DNA from: Panopea generosa
Lineage: Eukaryota > Mollusca > Bivalvia > Adapedonta > Hiatellidae
Direction of reading: 5' to 3'
DNA: 64,000 nucleotides
NCBI GenBank assembly: GCA_029582155.1
Contig: CM055905.1
Span: 66,977,039 to 67,041,038 of the forward strand
Position numbers and translations under genes: made by a program. This document shows positions 23,790 to 50,472 of this stretch, piece by piece (the stretch's first letter is position 1; every line of letters begins with the position of its first letter). The notes under the pieces were generated by a model. That model was given only the letters and a program-made list of their open reading frames with translations, ran no database searches and was not told the origin of the DNA.

Positions 23790-23995
23790 AGGTCCAACAT
23801 GCTGTCTAATGACCACATACCTCCCACTGCTGAAGTCGTGGGTTCGAGCCCAATTCATTCCAAAAACTTAATGTGAGACACTTTGCAAGTTACCTATCAG
23901 AAAGACAGTGGCTGTACTCCAATTCATTCTGAGGTCTTTCTTCACCAATAATACTGGATATGCCGAGTCCAGTGCTGAGAATGGTGCTGAATCAC
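23790..23995 (+). mobile_element. SINE family gamma
   Basis: Sense copy: GTCGTGGGTTCGAGCCCAAT (B box), CCAAAAACTTAATGTGAGAC body, TTCACCAATAATACTGGAT tail. Confidence 0.75.
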
Positions 23996-24735
23996 ATTCA
24001 GAAAAATACATATAAAAAGATAGCATGATTGTGAGTTGTATTTTAAGCTTAGAGACTCAGAACCTCACTTGACCCATTGGGCATCTGATGGGAGAAAAAA
24101 CAAGAAGGGCCTGAGGATGCTCTACTGACTCATAGTGGCCATAGCACTTTTTGGAATTTCACATATTTACCCTCTTTTGGGTCATCTTAACACCTTATGG
24201 ATAAATACCCCCACCACACCCATACTGAACAAAAACTTAATTGCTATGAAAAGGAAATACTTTAAATTCCAATACCATTTATCTGTAAAAAAAAAATATA
24301 GTCCCCTGTATAGAACCCTTATACAACCCAGCCCCTTAATTTGTCAGAACTTCAATCACCCACTCTTAGCAATTTGTTATGAACAGAAATGATTCAAATT
24401 TTAAAAAGAAGTTTTCCCTATAATATTCCTATGTAAAATTCACATTACATGGTCCCAATATATCCCAGCCCCTTAATATGCAGAATCTTCAATCCATGCT
24501 GATGTAAGGATAATTTATATCAAATATGACCTGTATTAATTAAGCAACAATCTGTCTTAAAAGGCTACTTGCTCATTCCCTTGACTGGCTGCTTAAGATA
24601 GGTTGGGCTGAATTTTGTCTATATTATCATATAGACATCATATTATTTTCACCACAATTTTAACCACAATACTATATATTCCCATATTGTACAATACACT
24701 GTAAAATGATCTTTTAATTCTTTTCCTCAATCTGA

Positions 24736-25238
24736 ATTAAAGCAACACATCCACGTTTAAACTTTTTTAAAAAGTTTTTCAGTTGAGTTGTGAGCACATT
24801 TCCCATACATAAATATATGGTCAGTGAGCTGTATATGTGCTAACAAACACTATCCAGAACGCTTTAGAGTTATAAAAAAAAGATGTCCAAATTATAAAGC
24901 GTGTCAAACGCTTTATAAATTATTTTTAAATTGCCGAGGATTCCAACTTGGCTTCAAATTGAATTATGCGAGTCGTATTAAAAAACTTCACGTTTTAGTG
25001 CGTAGTGTACTTAACCTGCCTTGAAAGTCATTTTGACAATTTTTTTTGACTCGGGTGAGTTACACGCTTGTTTTATAAAGTGTTAGTCACGCATTATAAT
25101 TTGGGCATCATTTTGTTCGGGATTGTGTTTATATGCTCATATACAGCTTATTGATCATATGTTTGTATGGGAAATGTACTCATAACTCAATTAAAAATTT
25201 TTTTTTAAAAGTTCAAACGTGGATGTGTTGCTTTAATT
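24736..25238. mobile_element. MITE with ~70-bp terminal inverted repeats
   Basis: Left AATTAAAGCAACACATCCAC..; right GTGGATGTGTTGCTTTAATT. The match extends inward (GAGTTGTGAGCACATTTCCC versus GGGAAATGTACTCATAACTC). Both ends contain TTAA (24737-24740, 25233-25236), consistent with a TTAA target. No transposase frame inside 503 bp. Confidence 0.8.
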
Positions 25239-26319
25239 GATCAAAAGAAAAATCAAGATCTTTATAAATAAAAAAGCTGTAAGTACAAAGCGTGAAGGAA
25301 GTTGACAGATATTCAGATTATCTGATTGTCTCGATCGTCATGTAGAACATTTTGTCAGTTGTTTGTTTTATCTTTGAAATATCTACTAAATTTACTATTT
25401 GTTTTATTTTAATGGCCATTTTGAACTGTAGAATATGAAACATTTTAATGGATCCATTAAACTTCTACATATATTGTTTGGTCACATGGTAATAAAGACC
25501 TGGAGTAGGCGCTTGGCTCTACACTTTAAAAAGTTAATTAAAAAAAATTAAAAAAAAATTGCAGATCTGCACAAATTGTCTTGTCTCATGTTTAGAAAAG
25601 ATTAATGACATTTAGGCAAATCTTATGTTATTACAACTTTAGACAGTCAAATAAAGCTGTATGCTTCAACTGTTGAATAACCACAAATTTTCAAATAAAA
25701 ACAACAACAAAATCTTTAACATTTTGACTGTAGGTTCTATAGCAGCTAATATGCATATGGCTTTAAACCCCCAACTTTCACTGCCAGGGTAGTAAATATT
25801 TGTAAGAGGAGACTATCAAATTACAACGCTACACTTGGCTATCTTCTGATGGTGAATTAACACAGATCCATGTCTCTCAAATTCAAATTTTTGGCAGTTG
25901 GAGTTTTTAACTTTTATTCAAACTGCAGTATATATAATAAAAAACACTTTTTTTAAATTATTATTTTGCCAATTAAATGTATTAACACAAATTTAGTAGT
26001 AGTATGCAAAATTATAACAAAAACAATACATTGATGACTCAAATTTTGTAGAAGGGTTCTCCGATTTGAATCATGTATTGAATTATATAAAACCTGTCCC
26101 AGAGCCATCTTGCGGCTTTTATATGGCAGTTGGGGCTTTAAACAGTGATCGTTATAGACTGATTAATATAACAAATATTGGCAGATAAACAATAAAACTG
26201 AAATCCGAGTCATTGCTTTTGTATCTATTGTATTAGATTGTACACTTGATTAAACCTATTTTTAATTGTGTTATTTTTTAAAATTTTAAAGTAAGTTGTC
26301 TCAATTTCATTGGAAGATT

Positions 26320-26600
26320 GATTGATTGAATATTTAGCGTCATTTTTATGCCATCGAGGGCTAACAGACGATCAGTTAACCTAACCACTGTTTCCTGGGA
26401 TTAACCAGTACTCGAGCACACCCCGTCTCCGTAAGTAACTGATAACTTTCCCACTTGAATCAGTGGTGAGAGACGAATGATAATTAGACACAATGTCGTA
26501 TATCAATCATCACGGAGACTGTTGCCGGGCAGGGGATTCGAACTCACGACCCCTGGATTGATAGTCAGACGCGTAACCGACTGAGCTAATCGGGCCCGGC
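26320..26600 (-). mobile_element. SINE family alpha, best preserved copy
   Basis: Complement head: GGGCCCGATTAGCTCAGTCG (A box), GTGAGTTCGAATCCCC (B box). Body with CTGATAACTTTCCCACTTGA; tail GATTGAATATTTAGCGTCAT. It serves as the reference for the family in this window. Confidence 0.85.
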
Positions 26601-27208
26601 TTCATTGGAAGAATCTATGATTATACTTGATTGTGTGAAAGCATAAGATGTTCTTTCTAGACAAATTTCTGCTTCAAAATATTTAAGAATCTTTTAAATA
26701 CCTAAACAGAATTTATGTAGTGTGCAGGTTATTGATTTTTATTATTGATTTTTAAATCATTAAAAAAGAAAAGATCAAATGTCATATTGAGAATATTTTT
26801 GGGGTCATGTACTGACCTTTACCAGTGTGAGGTTACACATTGGCAAAAAATATGGTAAAATGAGAGGTGTAGATTAAACAAAACTTTCCCCTATAACAAA
26901 GTACTTTATAAATTATTTGACACAATGTGTACGTGACACGGATAGTTTGGTCTAAGACGAAGTTTAACTTTTGATTTAATAGATTTGGGATAAACCTGAC
27001 AAAATTGTTTTAATATAAATAATTCAAACTTGCATTGACAAATTTTTGATTAATGCATTATATATATATACATAATGATAATTGTGTAATCAAATGTGTT
27101 TACAGAAAAAAGTGATATAAAAAGATGTGTAGAAATTAAAAAGAGCAACTTCACATGGATATATTAAAATGCATTTTACAAGAAAGTATATTAATTAACT
27201 CATGTAAC

Positions 27209-27430
27209 AGATGTTCCAGAAAGTATATTTATAAACATGTGTAACAGATGTTCCAGAAAGTATATTTATAAACACGTGTAACATGTTCCTGAAAGTATAT
27301 TTATAAACACGTGTAACAGATGTTCCAGAAAGTATATTTATAAACACGTGTAACATGTTCCTGAAAGTATATTTATAAACACGTGTAACAGATGTTCCAG
27401 AAAGAATATTTATAAACACATGTACAGATC
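27209..27430. repeat. Tandem array of alternating 34/37-bp units
   Basis: Six units of TTATAAACACGTGTAACA plus (GA)TGTTCCAGAAAGTATAT. Two lack the GAT triplet and read ATGTTCCTGAAAG, and the two types alternate. It lies about 300 bp upstream of the B-box ORF. Confidence 0.85.
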
Positions 27431-27742
27431 TTCCACAGTGGAACAAGTGCTTGTAACAGTTGTGAAATCTACCGTTTTATGAATGTGTTCATGCAAATAT
27501 TGTTTTATCACATTTATATGACATTATTTGACCATAATGAAAAATGAGACTATGGTTGAAACAGGAAGAGTGAAGTTCCAATTTCCCAATTTCTTTATAA
27601 AGATGAATTATATAATCTTTATCAAGATTTGATGAATACCATTTATAATAACACTGTCAGATTTTAAGGATTATGAAATAGTAATATTTTTTATTTTGAA
27701 CAAACTGGTTATTGAAAGCCAATTTTATTGAACAGATCTACC

Positions 27743-28816
27743 ATGTCGGTATCAATCATTAGAAAGAATAAAACCCCATTTGTTTCAAATAAAAAAGTTT
27801 CTTTTCATGAACCTGGGGATGTTAAAACTCAAACTCAAAAGGAAGAAAATGAAATGAGGACAAAGAACGTTAAAACTCGAACTATAAAACAAGAAAATGA
27901 AACAATGACAAAGGATGTTAAAACTCAAAAACAAGACAATGAAACAATGACAAAGGATGTTAAAACTCAAAAACAAGACAATGAAACAATGACAAAGGAT
28001 GTTAAAACTCAAAAACAAGACAATGAAACAATGACAAAGGATGCTAAAACTCGAACTCCAAAACCAGAAAATGAAACAAAGACAAGTTATGTGGAAATAT
28101 CTGAGATGTTTCCGTCAAAAGACGACGTTAAGTCAATACTTAGTGAAAAACAAGATACATTACAATCTCCAGGAAGATTTGGATCTAAAGCTATTTCTCC
28201 AAGAAAAGTCGAGACACCCGGTATCCTCAAAAAGCGTGTCAAGAAGTCTCGACCATTCAAGCAGCCAACAGAACCTCTTACACATGCTATTCTCCGAACT
28301 ATGTCCCACACAGAGCCCAGCGGCAAGAGTGCGGAGTTTTTAATGAAGCTTGGACTGTTAAGAGAGAAGACAAAGGCAAAACCTAAAAAATCTACAGCTA
28401 AAGAATTGGAATCTCTGCCACAGGAGGAGGTAAACATTGTCACACCAAGAGCATCAGAAATAACAACAGCAGTGGATAACATGGTTTTGAAAATTGGTTT
28501 AAAATGTGGTTTGTGTGTAAAGAAAGGTAAACACAGGCCAGCCGCAGGTTTCTGTAAAGTATGCTGTGATTATATGTGTGCTGAATGTATACAGTACCAC
28601 AAGGCGCGCGTAACTAAAAATCATGCCATGCTTGTGTTTTTCTGTGAAGCGTGCAAAGAGTTGCGAATATTAGACAGGAGAGGTTCTGGCTATTGTTTGA
28701 AGTGTCGGAATTTTTATTGTCCAAAATGTGTGCTGATACACTGTGCTGAGACATTCCACGATGTCCTGGAAGGAAATGACATGCATGATGTTATTGATGT
28801 TCTGATAAGGCGGTAA
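27743..28816 (+). CDS. RING-less protein with two tandem B-box-like zinc fingers, 357 aa
   Basis: One uninterrupted frame from ATG 27743 to TAA. The frame is open upstream but the first ATG is used; TTTATTGAACAG just before it could be an acceptor for an untranslated exon. Residues about 25-115 are charged, with three DNA-identical 42-bp units (TMTKDVKTQKQDNE) and diverged neighbours. Residues 160-180 are basic. Fingers: C255-x2-C-x12-C-x2-C-x4-C-x2-C-x3-H-x7-H294, and C301-x2-C-x13-C-x2-C-x4-C-x2-C-x3-H-x5-H339. This matches the B-box spacing of TRIM-type proteins, but there is no RING, coiled coil or C-terminal domain. Function unknown; protein binding is the likeliest role of the fingers. 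Confidence 0.75.
   Translation: MSVSIIRKNKTPFVSNKKVSFHEPGDVKTQTQKEENEMRTKNVKTRTIKQENETMTKDVKTQKQDNETMTKDVKTQKQDNETMTKDVKTQKQDNETMTKDAKTRTPKPENETKTSYVEISEMFPSKDDVKSILSEKQDTLQSPGRFGSKAISPRKVETPGILKKRVKKSRPFKQPTEPLTHAILRTMSHTEPSGKSAEFLMKLGLLREKTKAKPKKSTAKELESLPQEEVNIVTPRASEITTAVDNMVLKIGLKCGLCVKKGKHRPAAGFCKVCCDYMCAECIQYHKARVTKNHAMLVFFCEACKELRILDRRGSGYCLKCRNFYCPKCVLIHCAETFHDVLEGNDMHDVIDVLIRR
27890..28060 (+). repeat. Coding 42-bp tandem repeat in the B-box gene
   Basis: GAAACAATGACAAAGGATGT plus TAAAACTCAAAAACAAGACA AT repeats three times with no visible difference, flanked by diverged units. The identity suggests recent expansion; each unit adds 14 residues in frame. Confidence 0.9.
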
Positions 28817-28824
28817 TTTATGAT

Positions 28825-29330
28825 TGATTGGATAGTTAGTGTAATTTTTATGCCATTGAGGGCTAACAGATGATCGGTTAACCTAACCACTTTTGTGTGG
28901 CATGGCGGTAGTCTAATAGATAGTGTTGGCTTGGCCGCTCACTCCAGAGGTTGCGGGTTCGATCCCCAGCTTGACCTGATGCTTCTCATAAAACAACACT
29001 CAGTACTGGTTCTACCCAGGAAACGGACTCGAGAGCGGTTCATATAAGCTTTGAGGTTTCATCGCAATCTAGCTAAAATAAATTAGTATAAACTAAAAAA
29101 ACTAACCACTTTTTTTACTGGGATCCTGGAAGGTTAACCAGTACTTGATTACAACCATCTGTGCAAGTACCTGATAACTTTCCCGCTTTAATCAGCGGTG
29201 AGAGATGAAAGACAATAAGACGCAATGTCGTATATAACTCATCATGAAGACGTAACATGGCAGGGATTCGAACTCGCGACCCCTGGATAGAGTTAGATAC
29301 ACTACAGACTAGGTTAACCGGGCCTGTTCT
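28825..29330 (-). mobile_element. SINE family alpha, split by a SINE beta insertion
   Basis: Tail ATTTTTATGCCATTGAGGGC at the left; body CTGATAACTTTCCCGC and B-box complement GGGATTCGAACTCGCGACCC at the right. The halves are separated by the beta SINE. Confidence 0.8.
28895..29101 (+). mobile_element. SINE family beta with 12-bp target-site duplication
   Basis: Head GTGTGGCATGGCGGTAGTCT, B box GCGGGTTCGATCCCCAG, body AACACTCAGTACTGGTTCTA, tail CTAAAATAAATTAGTATAAA. Flanked by CTAACCACTTTT at 28883-28894 and 29102-29113. Confidence 0.9.
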
Positions 29331-29824
29331 TAAGCAAGGTATATTATATTTATGAACATTTATCCCCGATCATTGATCCAATGCTCTACCACTGGGCTAA
29401 ACATTACACATGAGCCCCACCTAGTCACAGTGCATGTATATATGGACAATGATCATCTAATTTTTATGCATCGTTGTAAGTTCAGATAATATTATAAATA
29501 ATATTAAAGTGTTGAATTTCACATATATTTTGTTGTTTCTGTATCAATATGATACATAGCCATGTCATCTCAAAGCCTCTAGAACCAATAAAAAATTGTT
29601 CAGATTCCGGAATAGAGGTTCTAGTTTATAAAGGTTATTCTACTATAAAGAAGAAAGTTTTTGAAAACTTCTGAAAATTGCTCAGTTAATAGATGTTCCA
29701 GTTTATGGTGTCGAGTTAATGGAGGTTTCAAATACTTAAATATGTAGGTCAAAAGGAAACCTAGTGACGCTTTCATGTTTTTTAGTATAATTAGACAGCA
29801 AATGTAAAATGAATATAACTGCCA

Positions 29825-30022
29825 AGGCCATAATAAATAATTGCTAGATTATCATCCCCATCCAGCCCCAAATTTTCATGCCACCCCAACCTATTTATTT
29901 TCATAAAAATTTGTTGTTTTTTTTTTAATTTTAAAAATAAAAATAAAAAATAAAATCCTCCCGCCTTCCCCGTTTTTAAGAAAAATTTGGATGATAATCT
30001 AGCAATTAATTTATAATGGCCT
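29825..30022. mobile_element. MITE family 2
   Basis: AGGCCATAATAAATAATTGC at the left; GCAATTAATTTATAATGGCC at the right; GATTATCATCC/GATGATAATC inside. About 198 bp. Confidence 0.8.
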
Positions 30023-30324
30023 AAACTGGAAGTTACATGTAGGACAAACTAAAAGTAAGTTATTTCACAATTTTTATTCATTCAGTAACAACATACATAA
30101 TCTTGTTATCATATCATACATGTAATATCATTAATCAATAATGTTTTGTTCTAGTAAAAAAATAATGCCAAATTAACAACTGAAAGTAAAAATAAGTACA
30201 GATATCATTTCTATTGATAATAATAATTGCAATACATATTTAACCATGCAATGAATTTAAAAAATACAGTACTCTAATTATGCTACGGATCACTTTTTGT
30301 ATTGTACTGTGAACTTCAGCTTAC

Positions 30325-30875
30325 CTTAAAGGGAGTAAATCGGGAAAAATGCTACATGTATAAATGTCTTAAAAAATGAAATTATTTTTAAAATGAATAA
30401 ATGGCAGATCATTATCATTATTAAATAAAATTTGAATGGTTTAGTATGTCCAATCCAACGAAACATGACAAATTCGATATCTAAATTATAGTGGTACACT
30501 TGAAACAAAATCCCCATTCTAAAAATAGACTGCTTAAATACTGCTTGACGACCGTAACTTTGTCAGTCACACTCTGGTGAAATGGTTCCTATTACATGTA
30601 AACCTGTATAACAGATCTAATTGAAATCAAAATGAAATCATGTGACTCGTATAATATGTTACAAAATATGTTGTAATTTTAAGTGGAAAATCTACTTTAA
30701 TCTAACCTGGGCATGGCACGTAGCCCAAGTTAGGAAATTCCTTTTCAATATATTAATTTGGTATGTTTAAATAGATAACCTTTTGGCGATACCAGTTCAG
30801 TGAGTATAAACAGGGATGGCATATTGGAAAAAATGTCATTCAGCTGATTTAAAAAATTTGGAAACTCCCTTTTAC
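30325..30875. mobile_element. MITE family 1, uninterrupted copy
   Basis: Left CTTAAAGGGAGTAAATCGGG; right GGAAACTCCCTTTTA. Interior TCTACTTTAATCTAACCTGG is the empty site corresponding to the SINE insertion at 17.5 kb. Confidence 0.75.
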
Positions 30876-31290
30876 ATCTGCAATTTACACATATATGGCG
30901 GTGATATACAGACAATCAAAAGGTGGGTGATAGTCCAGAAAGGGATAGAGCCAGAACTTGTTGTCGTTTTTTAAAAGCCAAGTGAGGGATCAAGCCCACA
31001 ACCTTGGGCAGGAGCGATCAACACCCAACAAATATAGATTTCACCTCCCTCCTGCCCAATATCCATATTTATACTTTTACTTGGATTGTTTCAATAATGC
31101 TTCCACTGGAATAATCAAGGAACACACGCACACAATGATATATTCTGTAACTTTCAAGCAACAGAAAAAGACAACATTTTAAATAATAATCATTGCTGGC
31201 TTTTATTCTTGCTTTCCGTGTATATGCAAAGTACTTTAAGCTTAAATAATCCGTACAGAAATCAGCCTTGTAAAAAAAGTTCACAAATCC

Positions 31291-31296
31291 TTTATT
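31291..31296 (-). promoter_or_regulatory. Possible PMPCA polyadenylation signal
   Basis: AATAAA on the minus strand about 190 nt downstream of the PMPCA stop codon. No transcript evidence; another TTTATT lies near 31200. Confidence 0.4.
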
Positions 31297-31487
31297 GATC
31301 ATTCACTAATCTGTTGTCATGGAAACTGTTGATCAGTGTCTCCATTCTTTCCTCACATGTACATTCTGCTCACCGTGCCTATAATGCAGACATCTGTCAT
31401 TTATCGTCCAAATACTGGACAGTGTCCATTATTTGTAAACCTACATTCGTTTCATTAACCAAATGCACTACAAGGAATTCAAGCGTT

Positions 31488-48086
<16,599 letters not shown>

Positions 48087-48739
48087 TTCTGCGGTGTTCG
48101 ATAGAAACGCACGTTCCGTGAAAACAACTAACGCACATACTAGCAGCATGAATCGTCTTTGAACACTTGAATGCAGTCACTTTTATGTTGGCATGTTGGA
48201 ATTGGATACTTAGAAATTCATGAATCACGTGCATAAAATATAGTAATGACAAATGTCCATCATGTATGTTGCAACACTTCAAGAAACGGTCAGATGTTCA
48301 CTTTTCTGAACACGGAAAAATACGTTACATTTTATATCCGAAGAGTCAACAATGTGTCTTCGGGAACTTTTTACTATAATCGTAGCCTATAGCAAGGACT
48401 TATATATTCCTTGCCTATAGTCATCGAACTAGGGCCTATTCTTCCTGAGGAGTACAAACATTCAAGGAATTATATAGTATACTCAGGGAAATATAGAAGA
48501 AGCTATCTCTAATTCCGGGGTATAATATATAATGCAATTCACGTTCGGTTTGAAAATCATAATAGGTTTAGTTTAATAATATTTTATTGCATCTACTATA
48601 TTCAATTACATGATTAACAGCAATACAATTATATTTATATATAGTGCAAATGAGTTGGGCAACAAGTTTTAACAACATAAGCAACAGCCTTCCCCAAAAT
48701 AATAGGTTCAAGAAAGAAATTCAGTAATAGGCATTTTCG

Positions 48740-49093
48740 AAGGAATTATATAGAGAAGGAAAGACAATTGATTGAGATTTTGTGAACGCAAAATCTCGCG
48801 ATATCTCGTTTTCAATTATCTTAATTTCCGTTCATCTCAGGAACACAAATCAAAATTCCTACATTGCAAATGCAATTCTCATCATATACCGTTTACAGCA
48901 ATTTGGTGTTTAAAATTGTTAAGGTACTTGTGATTTCAAAATGAGTATACTGCAGCTAAAATAACACCAACTTGCGAGAATATTACTTCAAACCTCAATA
49001 TCGTTAATTCAATATAATATTACGTGATATAAACATTTTAAATCGTCTAAGATTACATGCAACTTACAGTTTATGTATAAGAAATCAGTTGCC
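48740..49093 (-). mobile_element. MITE family 4, truncated
   Basis: AAGGAATTATATAGAGAAGG at the left, GCAAAATCTCGCGATATCTC, then the family interior in reverse, ending GAAATCAGTTGCC directly against a tRNA-like head. Confidence 0.7.
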
Positions 49094-49166
49094 GCAGCGG
49101 TGGTCTATCTAGAGCAGCCGCCTCGCATGCGGAAGGTCGTGGGTTCGATCCCCGGTCGGGTGGTAC
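49092..49166 (+). mobile_element. tRNA-like SINE head (delta type)
   Basis: GCAGCGGTGGTCTATCTAGA, CGCCTCGCATGCGGAAGGTC and GTGGGTTCGATCCCCGG resemble the head of family delta in sense. No family body follows, so it is a head fragment rather than a tRNA gene. Confidence 0.6.
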
Positions 49167-50472
49167 AAATATGAAGAATTATGATATAAACAAATTAAGG
49201 ATGTTAAATTTCAGTTTAACACAGCTGTAGGTAAATAAAGGTAGTTGGAGAAAAATAGCTTAAAAACCGAAGTCTGCGCTAAAGAGATACTGAAGGAGGA
49301 ATCGCAACTTGCGTCAGTATACAAAAAAACGTTATGTTATACCAGTTTACCCATAACTCTTTGCGCGGATCGTTTGCTTAAAATCAATATGTCGTCTACT
49401 GCAGACGATTGCTTTCGGGAATTGCCGGAAATGAACGAGCGATATCCTTCTTCTATAGTGCCTTGATTAAATTCACAATATTCGCACACAAATGAATAGT
49501 TTAAACTAGACCTACCGTCATTTTGTAATAACAGGCCAGTCACTCAATACGGGAATATTTGCTAAATTTGGAACCCGGTCACAGTTGGAGCACAAAATCG
49601 GGGAAACAAAAGTGCATAAGTGTGACCATAGGAACAACTGAGTTTATAAATGTTACTATGGAGACACGTGCTTCTGGGCTACGTTGCTATATTATGTTCA
49701 TATGGAAAGTCCTGCCACTGACCGGTCGCGAACAAGACAATTTTACATGTCTTAGAGTATTATAGAAACTAGCTAATGTGGTATGAATGATAAAATAAAG
49801 AGTCAATAAACCGTCTATAGGTCACAAAATGATGATAACATAACTTGAAATGATTGTCTAGATATTAACCAGAATAAGTTATTCTTCAATCTATTCATAT
49901 GAAATATGACTTGTTCAATAATAGTTTATTTCCAGAATTTCTAGGATTTCCAAAGTAATTTTTAAAAGTACTTTTTTGTTCATAGCAGGAATGTACCACA
50001 CATAAAAATGCACACGGACTAGCTTGTTTTTCTAAAGACAATGCCATGTTAAAATCCTATAAAAGTCACTTTTTTAACACCAGTGATATCTTATTACAAT
50101 ATAAGCTATGCCAGCATTTACTCTACTCAACTGCAGCAAGAAATCACAACCACTATGAACCATTCTGAAAATATTTCAAACCAAAGTACATATGAGTCAT
50201 GTTACCGTGGCAAAAAGGGGGCACAACTGTGTGGTGAGCCGTATCATTCGGACCACCTCGCCAATTATCCTAATTAAGAATACCGAAGGTTGACGGAATT
50301 TGCCGATAACAAACGATTGTAAACGTATATGGAGTCTGTCGTTAAACAGGAACAACGATTCACATGTAGATAAGACATCAACGATAAAGACTTGACAACT
50401 TTTAATACGGTACAGTGCCGGTGTTCCATTTAGTCACCATAGCTTACGGAGCAGATAAGACACATTTTCATC

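Larger units (their letters stand above)
21873..27742. other. Intergenic region between SCFD2 and the B-box gene
   Basis: Contains the SCFD2 3' UTR (possible AATAAA signals at 22869-22874 and 23199-23204, neither proven) and repeats: SINE delta at about 22152-22440, AAGGAGAGCTATTG repeat at 22555-22830, MITE 3 at 22977-23148, a tandem array at 23395-23755, SINE gamma at 23790-23995, MITE 3 fragment at 24525-24612, a MITE with long inverted ends at 24736-25238, SINE alpha at 26320-26600 and an array at 27209-27430. I see no further gene. Confidence 0.6.
28817..31487. other. Intergenic region between B-box gene and PMPCA (convergent)
   Basis: Holds SINE alpha (28825-29330) with a nested SINE beta (28895-29101), MITE 2 (29825-30022), MITE 1 (30325-30875) and the PMPCA 3' UTR with a possible polyadenylation signal at 31291-31296 (minus strand). 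No other gene seen. Confidence 0.6.
48087..50472. other. Intergenic region between divergent PMPCA and EF-hand genes
   Basis: Must hold the promoters of both genes, but I recognise no specific element. It contains MITE 4 (48740-49093), a tRNA-like SINE head (49092-49166) and otherwise unremarkable AT-rich DNA. A short open stretch at 49388-49466 (reading MSSTADDCF..) is not supported by splice sites or a family match. Confidence 0.5.

Noticed and set aside
26520..26600. tRNA genes with clear A and B boxes (also 17715-17795, 49092-49166, 50711-50780, 51500-51582)
   Set aside because: Each belongs to or resembles a repeated SINE head, lacks convincing paired acceptor stems, and is followed by SINE body or truncated. 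No standalone tRNA cloverleaf was found.
27728..27742. TTG start of the B-box protein
   Set aside because: Animal genes rarely initiate at TTG, and an ATG follows 15 bp later in frame next to a possible acceptor.
48087..48149. Longer N-terminus of PMPCA from the upstream in-frame ATG
   Set aside because: The added residues (MLLVCALVVFTERAF..) are hydrophobic, unlike a mitochondrial presequence. The ATG at 48086 gives a basic amphipathic start and the expected length.
49245..49466. 73-codon open stretch between PMPCA and the EF-hand gene
   Set aside because: Most of it has no ATG start; the only ATG part encodes about 25 residues. No family match or supporting splice sites.
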